Part shown: positions 22,764 through 53,667 of the stretch, piece by piece
Layout: the number at the start of each line of letters is the position of its first letter
Numbering within the stretch: the first letter of the stretch is position 1
Origin: Mastigias papua
Lineage: Eukaryota > Cnidaria > Scyphozoa > Rhizostomeae > Mastigiidae
Length of the DNA: 64,000 nucleotides
Assembly (NCBI GenBank): GCA_964019165.1
Contig: OZ025267.1
Location: 13,807,324-13,871,323 of the forward strand
Direction: 5' to 3'
Made by a program: the position numbers and the translations under genes
Notes under the pieces: model-generated
What the model saw: the letters and a program-made list of their open reading frames with translations, nothing else
What the model was told of the DNA's origin: nothing
The model's database searches: none

Positions 22764-23942
22764 ATGCAATGGTTTCCCAAACGATCTTGGATGCTTTCAA
22801 TTGCAGTTGGGGTGTGCATATGCATCACAATATATCTGTTATTTGAAGCAAAATTCACAATTAAAGATGAATCCCCAGTAGTAGATAGGGCATACAATAA
22901 CAAGGGAAAGAAATTGTTGTTGATATATTCCACTTGGTTTCGCATGCCTCAATGGGGTATCTGGACCGAGTCCCTGCTACGTAAAGAGTTTGCCCATTGT
23001 CATGGCAGCAATAACTGTATTGCTACATATAACAAAGGAAAGCTTCACGAAGCGGACGCGCTGTTGTTCCATGGTCGTGACATAGAAATTTACAGAAATG
23101 GTATGTATAGTGCTTCAGTACTCAGAGACCTACGACAAGCAAGTGGGACATACGATCAAAAGTGGATTTTCCTATCTCATGAAACACCCCAGAGAGATGT
23201 TAGCATTTATCGTCCTTATGATGGTATTTTTAATTGGACAGCCACTTATAACAGAAACTCGGATGTTTTCGCGCCTTACGGACAGTATGTGAAATTGGAC
23301 GCACCACATCCAACAACTATAAACTACGCAAAAACAAAAAAATATCTTGCTGCATGGCCTGTTAGTAACTGTGATGTTAAGTTAAGACTTGAATATGCTC
23401 TTGAACTCGAGAAGTATATTCCACTTACAGTTTATGGTAGTTGTGGAAGATTCTTTAAAAGCAGAGGCGAATGCCCCAGAAGAAACAAAAACTGTCATGA
23501 CAGACTGGGTTTGTACAAATTCTATTTTGCTTTTGAGAACGAATTTTGCCACGATTGGATGACAGAGAAATATTGGAGGGCAATTAAGGTAGATTCTGTG
23601 CCGGTTGTGATGGGTGAGAATTTTGAAGGTCTTGCCATACCTGGCTCTTACATCGATGTAAACAATTTTCCCTCAATAAAAGCATTAGCAGAATATTTAT
23701 TGTATCTGGACAAAAATGACGATGAATACAATAAGTACTTTTCCCACAAGACCTCATATAAAGAAGCTGGCATTTCATATTTCTGTGCTATTTGTGACAA
23801 ACTGAACAGTAATGAATTTACTAGGAAAACAAAAGTTGATTTATCTAACCGATACAGCTTCCAGAAAACGTGTCTGCAAGATCCGAATCGCATCGCAGAA
23901 CTTACAAAGCAAGTGCAGGAATCGAAGAAGGAACCAGAATAG
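22764..23942 (+). CDS. Alpha-1,3-fucosyltransferase, glycosyltransferase family 10
   Basis: A 392-residue Golgi-type enzyme expected to transfer L-fucose from GDP-fucose to GlcNAc on N-glycans or Lewis-type glycans. A short cytosolic N-terminus (MQWFPKRS) is followed by one hydrophobic anchor (residues 9-27), a stem, then the catalytic domain. GT10 signatures seen: FNWTATYNRNSD (156-167), KKYLAAWPVSNC, YKFYFAFENEFCHDWMTEKY (251-270, the donor-binding block), VPVVMG (279-284), IPGSYIDVNNFPS and a closing CAIC motif (341-344) in the usual cysteine place. Asn157 is a possible glycosylation site. The frame is open from an earlier ATG at 22719. However, a pyrimidine-rich tract ending CTTACTTTCAG at 22756 looks like a 3' splice site, so translation from 22764 with an upstream 5' UTR exon is preferred. 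The coding part has no intron. Which linkage it makes cannot be told from sequence. Confidence 0.93.
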   Translation: MQWFPKRSWMLSIAVGVCICITIYLLFEAKFTIKDESPVVDRAYNNKGKKLLLIYSTWFRMPQWGIWTESLLRKEFAHCHGSNNCIATYNKGKLHEADALLFHGRDIEIYRNGMYSASVLRDLRQASGTYDQKWIFLSHETPQRDVSIYRPYDGIFNWTATYNRNSDVFAPYGQYVKLDAPHPTTINYAKTKKYLAAWPVSNCDVKLRLEYALELEKYIPLTVYGSCGRFFKSRGECPRRNKNCHDRLGLYKFYFAFENEFCHDWMTEKYWRAIKVDSVPVVMGENFEGLAIPGSYIDVNNFPSIKALAEYLLYLDKNDDEYNKYFSHKTSYKEAGISYFCAICDKLNSNEFTRKTKVDLSNRYSFQKTCLQDPNRIAELTKQVQESKKEPE

Positions 23943-24033
23943 TTGTATCCCCTCTTGTCAGTAATTTTATTTTATATATCATCATGCTTCATTAATTTAT
24001 CATATATTAAATCATCACATATATTTAGGTATT

Positions 24034-24039
24034 AATAAA
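24034..24039 (+). terminator. Candidate poly(A) signal AATAAA of the fucosyltransferase gene
   Basis: The first AATAAA downstream of the fucosyltransferase stop, 91 bases after it, in AT-rich sequence. Confidence 0.5.
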
Positions 24040-24044
24040 TTTCA

Positions 24045-27000
24045 TATCATGTGAAGATATGAGCATGCAGAATAATGGAGAAGTAAGTTTTCCATGATTA
24101 CAAGTTAATTGATTTAGACCATAATTAGATATTACAGTTCTTCCTAGACATGGATCTTTTCAAATCGTTTGTATGGAACATCTGAATTTTTCGAACTTTT
24201 TTGATCGAAGTTAGTACTTTGATTGTCAATAGGGTGACATGCATATCTTTAGGACCCTTTCAAGACTCCAAATGACCGTCCTATTCCTGTGTGTTGTGCA
24301 GGCGCTTTCCCGCTTTGCACTGTGAGGTTGATTTCTATCAGACTAGCGCTCACATTGCATTTCGGAGTCCACGTATATGCGTCAGCTTCATATTCACAGG
24401 TCTTTAACCTGTAAAATTGACAAAATTTTGTTATGTTTAATGCAGTTCTTGATCTCTCTTGTTGTTGGTGAACTAAGTGCATGGGGCATCACATACAGTA
24501 CTTTATGAAGCTAACTTTTTACGCAGCGCACGAAAGAACGATACATAGACAGTGGTAGCCTCAAAATAGACAGAAATAGACGGTAGTAGCTTCAAAATGC
24601 GAGGAATATATCAAAGGTTCCCTAATTCAAAAATTCTAATTAAATGCTTGTTTTTCAATGGATATGTTATTTTATAGATGATTATGGATTTCTGAAGTAG
24701 TCTTTTCCCTCATATATAAGCGCATGCGCCTATAATTATTTGTTATATATTTATTCATTTTATACTTAAAGATAAAACTGAATATAGAACCTTAAGTACA
24801 TTTGTAAGATGCAAGCATTTCAACACCAGCAAAGATTTCATCAGAAGTGGAATGTCTTTAAATCAACATTTGGTAAGATATCTTCTCATCTCTTTCGAAT
24901 TTTTTCATCATGCAAGGGCTGTTTGCCTTTACTCGCATATGGGCGCATATTCTTCTATGTATTTGGTATTTATATAAGGAAATAGGCAATTTACTTTTCA
25001 ATTTTTGCAATGATACAGCTTTAAACTTCAGTATGAACATTGCTGTTATCGCAGTTTTGGAAATATTATCTGCCAGTCGATTTTATTTTTGGGATAATGT
25101 GAAGAGTGCATATCAATGTAGTAAAAGAGTTATATTTGCAATGTAATTCCTGAACACTTTCTCTTTTTTCTGTTGGTTGCTCTTCTGAAATCACAACTTT
25201 GTAGGTTGGAATTTTAAATCTTATGGCTTCTGGTACTTTTTTGATGTATTACTGTACTTTGGTCCCTTTTTCAACCCAATGCCAACCGAAGTAGGGTTCG
25301 TATCTCCCGTTTGCATGTATTGGTTCTTGGTCCTCTTTACTGCACCATACAGTATATTGTTTACTTGCGGCTTCTCCCAAAACAGAAATGTCATTGTAAT
25401 CTTAAGTTTTTAATGATTTCCATTTGCAAGGGTTTTTTCCACTGCCGTTTTCGGGTGTCCTGCAGGCGCTTACTCTCGAGTACCGAATAATCGTCCCCCC
25501 GATTGTTAATTTTTGAAATTTTTTCCAACTCCCTCGAACTTATTCCAACCCCCCCCCACTTATTACTTTTGAACATCTTTTCAGTGACATTTTTTCTTAG
25601 GGTATATTTTCGTATACTTAAACCAGAAATTTAGTTAATGGTCGCTTACACTACAAGTATAAGTTCTTGTCTTGCTGTTTATTGACAATATTTAACTGGT
25701 TAGTCTTTTTAAGTTGTTCTTTAGAATATCCCTGTGTTATATTTTCAAACCTCACATTTGTTCCAACCCCCAGTTATGGCTGTACATAGTGAGGACAGAG
25801 ACAGCAATGGCACAAGACTTTGAGACCAAACTTGTTCGATTTGTATACAGAGACGTTTCTGGGAAATAGAGGAAATAACTGAAGAATGGGATTGAATTAT
25901 ATAAATAAAGATCACATTCATAAGCCTTATAGATTTTGGATACTGATTAAAATCGCCTAAAGCCTTAAAATCTCCGTAAAATGAGACTGTCCAATCACCT
26001 TGCATAAATTTAACAATACTGATGCAAGTATCAACTTTGATTTCTTGGCCCAGTTTCCCCTCTTCACCTGCTTTTCAATTTGAAAGGAATACCATAATTG
26101 CTTTCTTTCGAAGATAAAACTTGCAACTTCGATTTACAGATCGATCAAGAGGTTAGAATGTATAGGGTATAGGGTCAAACTGTTTGGTATAGGGGACAAC
26201 TTTCCGTTGGATTCGGTGACTGCCTTTGGTACAGTTTCGTCACATTGGCCCTGGAAGATACTTGTGATCAAAAGGCATTGTTGATCTCTTGAGAGAGAGT
26301 TCTTCTCTAGTCTTTTGAACACATGTAACAAGGATTCTTATAATCTCTCATTCCATTACCTTTCTTTGCTCAGTGATTTTCGGTTTAAGTCACATGGAAC
26401 AATGGATAGTTCGAATGGCAACGATGTACCTTACCTTGATAAGCTAAATAAGCTGTATCCACCAGGTTCACGCCAAATGTTCCCGTAATCTGCTTATATT
26501 TTGCAGTGCCAGCTATGGGAACAAGTTGGCTGCCTTTTCTTCCATAATGTACGGGCTGATAAGCACAAATGAATGGAAATTTGGGCGATGTTTATTACCA
26601 ACTCTTTTGGTATGTTGAACCTCCTTACAAGATCGTTACCATAAATGTTCGATTGAACCGTAATAAATGGTCGATTAGGCGGCGCTTAGTACAGATCTCA
26701 GGTTTCTATGTGTGGCGCTTATTTCACGTTCTAGTGTGCAACTACAGCTAAATCATGTTTGAATGTGATCGTTACAACTTTTGCTTTAAGAAAATTTACC
26801 AGCAGATTTGTTTTTATCTAGGCTACCCTGAAAGAACTCGATTTCTGAAACGTGACACAAAATAGAAATGTAACGACAGTACGCTTATTCAATGTCAGTC
26901 ATTTGGTCAATGTCATTATAAGAATAAAAGATCACATTTCACCTTCGCGAAGAAATACCCGTACTGTTATTTTCTGTTTTGGTGAATTGTCACCGAAAAT

Positions 27001-27680
27001 CGTTCTTAGTGTATGTATTGTAATTCATCAAATAGGCGTGCAACGTTTTGTTTTCGTTTTCACTGCAATTTTTCCAGCATAATAAGAAACTTTTCGACCT
27101 TAAATTTGGCCAGAAATTAAGAAACTTTTAAGCCAGGCCTTGAGCCAGGTTACTTGTAAAAAAATCTGTACTATAAAGATAAAGGTTTGAAAATAAGATA
27201 TGATTGCAAACCTGTTTTAATCAAATTGAGACACCAAGCAAAAGGAAAATTGACAAGGGCACCACAGGATTTTAGTAAAAGGAAATGGAACTAGAGTTGA
27301 AAAGAGAAGTCCAAGGATTAAATCGACGGATAGCAGTATCGATGAATTATATCGACAGATACTCTTAGGTGCATAATAGGAGGGTTGGAGTAAATGGGGA
27401 TTGGAAAGATTCCATAAACCTAAATGATAGTTTATATTTCCAAGCCAAAGTACCTCCTACATAAAATTGTCTTGGGTGAGTCCCCTAAAATCAATAGGTG
27501 GGAGGCTGGAATAGAATATCCTGGGTGGGAAATACTTGAAACAATAACTAGCGGAGTGTGACGTCTATTAGGTACGACGAGTAATAACGTAAGTGATGGG
27601 AAGGAATGAACCATAAGTTTTGAGGACTGCAGGAAACAGGGAGAAGAAGAGATGAATAATAACCAACTCGTTTGAAGTAG
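24045..27680. other. Intergenic with repeat relics, no gene
   Basis: No supported coding region. The block around 25460-25570 is an element end and C-run described separately. At 27060-27170 a run of AAGAAACTTTT words ends in TTACTTGTAAAAAAATCTGTA, a diverged right end of the AAGAAAC-type MITE family; its left end was not found. Confidence 0.45.
25462..25575. repeat. One end of the AGGCGCTTACTCTC...-type C-run element
   Basis: AGGCGCTTACTCTCGAGTAC, then CGAATAATCG and C-runs (25494-25499, 25548-25557). This matches the right end, reverse-complemented, of the element at 53273-53667. No second end was identified here. Confidence 0.45.
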
Positions 27681-27683
27681 ACA

Positions 27684-27961
27684 TTTGAATGACTGTTAAG
27701 TATATCAGGCACCCTCCCCTTTATACGTGGAATATCTAACCCAAGGTATTCTACCAGATAAACATCAAAATCAGTTTATTTTGTGCGAATGGATATTTAA
27801 AAACATTTGCAGAAAATGACGAATTAGAATGCGTGAACTATCTAAATGAACTAGGAAATCTATTGGGCGAATTAGTATTTGCAACTTCTGTAGAATATGG
27901 AAAATTATAATGTCATATATTTATTGAATGACTGTTGAGTATGTCAAGCACCCTCCCCTTA
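27684..27961. repeat. Pair of ~39-bp direct repeats 239 bp apart
   Basis: TTGAATGACTGTTAAGTATA with its CAGGCACCCTCCCCTT continuation at 27684-27722 recurs with three changes at 27923-27961. The C-rich text after each resembles the C-run element family (for example near 28040). Possibly two partial copies of one repeat. Confidence 0.55.
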
Positions 27962-28508
27962 CTTATATGAATGATCCCTCATATATTCTCTGTGGTGCAT
28001 TTTTGTCGCCCCCGCTAATTCGTATCTGAAAATTTTGCCAACCCCCCTCTTATTAAGATCCCTCCGACAACTAACTTTGGAGGGCTTAGTGTGTAAAGTA
28101 GCTGAAATAAGAATAATTCTTCTTAACAAGAACAGTTTGTTTGATCAATTTTCTAACTGACTGTTGCAAAATTGCGCTACGCAGACTGCTACATTAGGTT
28201 CTGTTTTCATAGTAAAAGAATTGTTCTGTTAATATTGTTCCAAACTGATTTTTCATTATTTTGTACTTGTTGCACCTAAATATTGAAACCACAATTGTTA
28301 GGGAGTCTCTCTGGTTAATAGAGAACTCACAGCACCTCAGAATAATCTTCTAAATTCATGTATTAACGTGATTAAGTAAATCCTACCCCCTGCTACTTGA
28401 GTTTTCTAGAAAATTCCAACCCCCACCCCGACAATTAGGCTCCGAAGAGTAAACATACACAACGTCAAAGATCCCCCTCGCACCAATGCCCGAAAATCTG
28501 AAATTTAA

Positions 28509-28876
28509 TACGCGTTTTTTTATAAGAAACATATCTATAAGAAACATGGGGCTGAAATTAGCCAAAAGTTAAGAAACATTTAAGAAACATGGGTAGGCTG
28601 AGCTTGGAAAGTAAACTTGAAAAAACAGTTTTGGTAAGAAATTTTTTATCTGGTTATCTGGAGTGTTTGACGTTGGATCTAGAGTGGAGACTGGCGGGAC
28701 TTAGCAATTTGGTAGACCCTATGGCTGCACTAGGTTGTCATCGGTTTTTGCTGTTATTAAAAGCTTCAAGATTTTTAAGCAATATTTAAGAAACATTTGA
28801 GGCTGGAATTCGAAAAATATTAAGAAACATCCAGGCTGAAAGATGAAAGTTTGTTTCTTTAAAGAAAAAACGTGTA
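28509..28876. mobile_element. MITE, AAGAAAC variant family (TA target)
   Basis: 368 bp from TACGCGTTTTTTTATAAGAA to TTTAAAGAAAAAACGTGTA, TA at both ends. The ATAAGAAACAT word is doubled at the left end and TTAAGAAACATTT recurs inside. The architecture is the same as the AAGGAAC MITE with a changed core word. The open frame 28589-28789 within it is not a gene. Confidence 0.65.
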
Positions 28877-28879
28877 AGT

Positions 28880-30338
28880 GGGATGTGTGCCCCATCATCG
28901 GTTCGCGTTAACTCAACAATAAATCTTGATACTAGAGTTGTATGTACGCATGTCGTCTGGACGTGCATACTGCACTGGATGGATTGCATTGAGCTAGTTA
29001 CATTTAGAATAAAAGCAAGTAGAAAAGTGAACAAAATAAAGAAGATAAAACATTTTACTCGCAAGATTAATTCATCATTTAAAGTTATTCTTTACAGATG
29101 AATAAGTCCAAGCGACTTTGTATAGTAACATATGCATTACAATTGCCATTATGTTTTCTTTTTCACTTTTAATAAAAAGTCAATTTCATCTCATAGCCAA
29201 AAGTGTCTTGCAAAATAAGAAACATACTATTTATGCAATTTCAACATTTAAAGGCACATGTTACACAATGGATATTCAAAGTTGTTTGCCTAAGGTTGTA
29301 TAATATAACGGTAGAACAAGAAATAGAAGGCATAATTGGAACAGGAACTGAAAATGACTAGATGGGAAAAATAATATAATGCGTTCCTATCTTGTCCAGA
29401 AAATAGCTACTGACCTGGGATTAATTTTATGGTTTTGGGCAATTGTTGTAAAACTATGACATTTCATGGCAACTGTAATTCATACTAATACGGCCGGCAA
29501 TACAGAGTACTGATATTGGTGGTTATTTCTTATATACAAAGACATTGGTTATCTTACAATGAATACGGTCTCAAAATAAAGTTTTGAAAAATAAAGACCA
29601 ATTAAATTGCTCTAATATCGAGATCGTGGCAACAACGTAAAGCTTTCCAGAGGTGTTGCACAATATACGTAAACAGAATGTGTCAAAGGTAAACTCATTT
29701 GTTCTCCTTGAGAATAGAAAACCAAAGCTTTATACTTTTCAAAATCCTTATGAGATGTTAAAAACTAGGATCATTTGCAGAGACGGCATTGTAGCAAATC
29801 ATGCATGCTTCTTCATGTGGGATAGTCACTAAAGACCACCCAACTCCCCACCAATGGTTCAAGAAATATCTAACCTCATGCTTACTAGTGCTGAGAAGCA
29901 ATCAAGTTCTGCTGTCATAATAAACACTTCATTAGAATAGTTTAGGAATCTTCTCCAAGTTGTGCGCCCCCCAAGCAAGTTGATTGCAATCTGTGTTTAA
30001 AGAGCAATCGATTAAGGAAAATAATAAATCTTACAAGGGTAATCTTATTAAGAAAAAGTTGCATAGACCTGTATTACTTTACATTTCTTTAATAACGGTA
30101 AAATTCCCACTTGCAAAGTATAAGCATCAAATCGTACAAATCTCCTGCAAAGCTTTAGATCAAGAGAGGTGCAGTTAAAGTCATACTAGTGCTATGAATA
30201 AGACAAAAGTGTTGTAGACACATCCACATGAATTTCATGCTCGTGCAGCTCGTTGGCTCTGCCAGATTACATGATTTGCAAATACCCGCGAATTCATGCA
30301 AAATTTTAAGGGAAAGCACGCTTTGAATTTCTATTGCA
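28880..30338. other. 3' flank of the cyclin A gene, no other gene
   Basis: Includes the cyclin A 3' UTR (minus strand, left of 30339). A minus-strand ATTTATTGG or AATAAA-like signal could not be singled out with confidence. Nothing else was recognised. Confidence 0.4.
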
Positions 30339-49910
<19,572 letters not shown>

Positions 49911-50171
49911 TTTTATTCTCAGTATAGACCAACCGATGTGAGCAAGTGAGAATACGTATCCTTCGATTTGTGGTATTCAGTGGAACCTGATGTTCTTTAG
50001 ATGCACTTCTCTAGATGTCTTTTGGCAATGCCATATTCTATTTGCAAAATGGTCTTGCAAAGGTACCTTTCCTGTAGTGTAACCAACTGTTTTATACTTA
50101 CATGGTCTATCAACCAGAAGCAACTGACATTTGTAATCAAAAACTCAAATCTTGCTGGATTGGGCAGTGTT

Positions 50172-50182
50172 TAGCCAATCAC
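50172..50182 (-). promoter_or_regulatory. Candidate CCAAT box upstream of cyclin A
   Basis: AGCCAATCACG on the plus strand (inverted relative to cyclin A), about 265 bases 5' of its ATG. Cyclin A promoters often use NF-Y CCAAT boxes in either orientation. Only position and core match support this. Confidence 0.3.
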
Positions 50183-50253
50183 GAAGGAGCGTGGGTAAGA
50201 GGTAGAATTAAATGCACGTCGAGGCCAAAGCTCCTCCGCATTGCATCGCATCG

Positions 50254-51008
50254 GGGGTCATTCAATTAGTACGTACGCTCTAAATTGGCTAAAACTTGAC
50301 CCCCCCCCTCCCCCCTCGTACGCACACGTACGCTTGATACTCACCCCCCCTTTTGCGTACGTACTCTTGGTTGTCGACCCCCCCATCTCTAAAAAAGGTT
50401 TCTAGGCATCTGAAACCAAGGAGAAAGACTTTTCAAGCTTTCACGAGACATTAAAATGATCACTTCAAATGTATTTCATGAAAAATCTATAATACTGTTC
50501 AAACAAATGGCCACGTAGGGTATAATATGGCGCCACAATGGCCTGGTAGGTTGACGGAACCCGAGAGGGCTAGGTAATAGGGGGCTTTCAAATATACATA
50601 ACTCATCGCATGTTTCCTATCTGGGACGCTAGAAAACGGCGAAAAACTGGGTGTTCAGCCTTGTAAATGCCACTAGTAAATGCCGCTATTATAATGGGAA
50701 AAATATCGCTAGGTTTCAGTTTATTCAAAATTCCTAGGGGCCACATTGTCGGATTCGGCCTGCGGGCCGTATGTTTGACACTCCTGTACTAGAAGTAATT
50801 TCAACTGAATACGTACTTCATTAATTAATTGTTTGTGAAGGGTCCTTTGCAAATGGAAATATTGCAGGATGTATGCAAAAAGCTGATATTTTTTTACTTT
50901 GCGTACGTACTTCATGTGTCAACCCCCCTCCCCCCTTGTACGCATTCGTACGCATTTGCTTGACCCCCCTCCCCCCCTTCGTGCGTACGTACTAAATGAA
51001 TGACCCCT
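50254..51008. mobile_element. DNA element with GGGGTCATTCA ends and GTACGTAC-rich termini
   Basis: Left GGGGTCATTCAATTAGTACG-TACGC. The right end reversed is GGGGTCATTCATTTAGTACG-TACGC. TCG lies outside on both sides, a possible 3-bp duplication. Next to each end there are C-runs of five to eight alternating with GTACGCA/CGTACGC words. A hAT-like terminus (reads CAGGAGTGTCAAACATACGG then CCCG on the minus strand) sits inside near 50740-50788, suggesting a second nested insertion. Confidence 0.65.
50730..50788 (-). repeat. hAT-like terminus nested in the previous element
   Basis: Minus strand CAGGAGTGTCAAACATACGG, then CCCGCAGGCCGAATCC, the familiar start of animal hAT elements. The opposite end was not identified. 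Confidence 0.5.
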
Positions 51009-51218
51009 CGGTGATATCTATGTATGTGACGAAGCATCAAAAACGTTACACACTTTTTTATACGAATACCTAACCACCTAATTTGTCACTGAGCTTCAAT
51101 AGTCTTAAACTTTTTTATTATGAACCTGCGAATATTAATATATTACTTTTAATTTTCATCGATACTGAGCATTAATCATGGTCTAACATCTCATTAAAAA
51201 CCTAGAATGCGCTAAAAC

Positions 51219-51590
51219 ATATTCAGACGATAATTTTCGGATCATTGGGCAAGCAAGATCGTCCTTTCATTCAAGTGTTTTGGAATCAGTTTACATAAAG
51301 ACTCAAAACCCAGCCTTGGGTAAACAAAAAGAGTTCATTTTCTCACTTGGACTCTTCAAGTATACAATGGTGAATAGGTGCCAAGTGGCCAATCATACGG
51401 CTAACTGGGCACATTGTTTATCGTATCACGTGTATCGGCATCTGGCTATATATTTCGGTTCACCTTTCGGTCGCTATCTGACGTTTCATACTCTGACGAG
51501 AGTCCGACGACAAAAAGCTTTTCAGTATGCCTAAAACATGGCGCCGCTTTTTCGTGCTAAAGTGAAGTCCTGTAGTACCAACAGACTTTT
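51219..51590. mobile_element. Second copy of the long-TIR element (left TIR lost)
   Basis: Matches the interior and right end of 33424-34459 (ATTTTCGGATCATTGGGCAA, CACTTGGACTCTTCAAGT, ...CGCTTTTTCGTGC, CTGTAGTACCAACAGAC). It has no insertion at CACTTGGACTC, so it shows the empty site. Confidence 0.75.
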
Positions 51591-51699
51591 CAGACAGAAA
51601 ATTTTTTAATCATATCTTACTAGAATGTTAGGATCCATAGGAGTACTTCTCTTATCAGGGAATCTTTCATACTAAAACTTAATGCATAATCATCATCAT

Positions 51700-53090
51700 T
51701 ATTTAATTTGGTTACAACTATAGTTATTAAAAACTAATTCAGACCAACTATTTAAAACGAAGTAAAGAAACAAAGATTAGGGTATAATACAAATGAACGA
51801 AAAATAAAAATACTTTATTTGCAAACTAAACCATGGCATGTTTTGCCATCCCACTATGCGATCAATTGTCAAGGTACCAGCTCTCTTTATTTCATCATAT
51901 AGAGTATCCCTTAGGAGACTACCTCTAAAAGAGAGGGTTTAGTCCATATCTACGTATTCGTTTGCACTTGTGGAAGCCTGCATAGTACCTTGGTACGGAG
52001 ATTGTAAGGCATATCCTTTTCTACAAAAATATGGAGGATTCATTTGGTTAGTTGTCTTGTAACATTCAGTCATGAGATTTTGCAAGTCTTTGTGATGTAC
52101 AGTAATGCTTCCATCCTTTTCAAAGGGCTGTTCGAATGATGAGTCATAGTCTTCACACAATACCGTCAGGGCACGCTTGTTTGTCCTTCTTATCTCTTTG
52201 TTAGCAGATTTGCTACAGAACATCCATATCAGAGGATAGTATGAAAAATTTAACAGGACAATAGGTTTCAGGAGTACGTTAGATATTTTCTCTATTGAGG
52301 TATGGTCTTATTCTCGAAAACGCATATAGTTTTTGATTTATTTTCTGACAAAGCTCCCTAACAGGCATACCAAAATATAATTTGTTGTCTATTTGGATGC
52401 CAAGCAATTTTATATGCTCACTTTTTCTTACTTTCTGTCCATCAGCATTAAGACAGAGGGAATTGCTAATTTTAAGTCCCAAAAACATCATCTGAAACTT
52501 TGCTGGATTAGCACACATTCTGTTTTCTTTGAACCAATCTAGAATTTCTTGCAAATCATCTAATTTTACTATCACGGTATCAATAGATCTGTCGCATGGA
52601 TCGCCCGCAAAGTTGCAGATTTCAGACCCTAGGTCTAAGTAGAACATACCGTTCATAAATATATTGAATAGTAGGGGGCCAAGCACAGACCCCTGTGGGA
52701 TCCCTGTTAAAATATTTTGGAAAGTACTATATGCTGAACCAACTTTGATCCTCTGTCCCCGATTAGTTAAATAACAGTATACCAGTTTTAATGCATTGTT
52801 TTCAAAACCATAGGCTTTCAACTTTGCTATGAGTAAGTCATGGGGTAGACAGTCATATGCCTTAGACAAATCAATCAGGGTAGTACCAGCAATACTGCAG
52901 ACAGCATTGCACGAGTCTTTGATATATCAGGCACCTTTTCCAAGTTTCGGTTGCACACAATAAGGCATGCTGGGTACTAAATCCTTGCCTGAAGCCGGAT
53001 AGTAGGGGACATAATATTGATTAAAGTAGCTGTTCATTTGCACTCCCTTATTTTGTTCATATATTTTTGATAGTGCTGCCAAATTACCAA
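51700..53090 (-). pseudogene. CR1-like LINE reverse transcriptase, inactive (active site FAGD)
   Basis: The minus strand from about 53090 reads SKIYEQNKGVQMNSYFNQYY, then a stop, then LIDLSKAYDCLPHDLLIAKL, KAYGFENNALKLVYCYLTNR, TGIPQGSVLGPLLFNIFMNG, EICNFAGDPCD in place of xYADDTT, and IKLLGIQIDNKL (52869-52279). A frame break follows, then NKRALTVLCEDYDSSF and HHKDLQNLMTECYKT (52223-51939), and FRGSLLRDTLYDEIKRAGTL near 51930-51870. The catalytic second Asp of YADD is kept, but Tyr to Phe and the first Asp to Gly make it dead. The 3' UTR has a decayed version of the TTGGT/ACCAA hairpin and ends in GAT repeats. 5' truncated before the endonuclease. Confidence 0.8.
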
Positions 53091-53272
53091 TCGGGGAGGG
53101 GGTGCTTCAATGGTGCTTGAATGATTTTCTCCAGCATACATTGGTGCCTGAATATACCGTGTAGAGCTTCCTGGAACCAAGGCCATGTTACATTGTGGCG
53201 CTGCAACGAATCATATGTAGAATCTTGGATATGACAGATCAACTTCAAGGAGACGGCTTTCAAAGGGGAAAC

Positions 53273-53667
53273 ACTCTCCAGTCCGGAATAGATGCCCCCC
53301 CCCGACTATCTATTTGTCAAAAAATGCATTCTAGGGCATTCTTATTGCACCCCCCCTGTTTATTAAATTTGAGCCAAGAGGATATTTTCACACTATCCTG
53401 AATTGCCCGGCGAAAGAAACACGTGGTGTTTGTTTGTTGTGTTGAAAAAATGTTTGCGTGAAATGCGTAACTGCTACATGAAGCACTGAAAACTCAGCTG
53501 ATAGTCATCTATATGAGCCATCTATAACAGCCCACCCCATAGAAATTCACCTTGGAACTTTTTCCACCCCCCCTCGCTAATTGCAACCCCTCCCGCCTAT
53601 TTACATTCAAACTTTTTCAAACCCCCCCCCACTTGTTGCAACCCCCTTCTATTCCGGACTGGAGAGT
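53273..53667. mobile_element. Element with 20-bp perfect inverted ends and C-runs
   Basis: ACTCTCCAGTCCGGAATAGA at 53273-53292 is exactly mirrored at 53648-53667. The body is made of C-runs (for example 53297-53304, 53622-53630) separated by TTTTTCAAAC/TAATTGCAACC text. Just outside the right end is AAGCGCCTA, which with the end gives the AGGCGCTTACTCTC seen at 25462. Confidence 0.75.
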
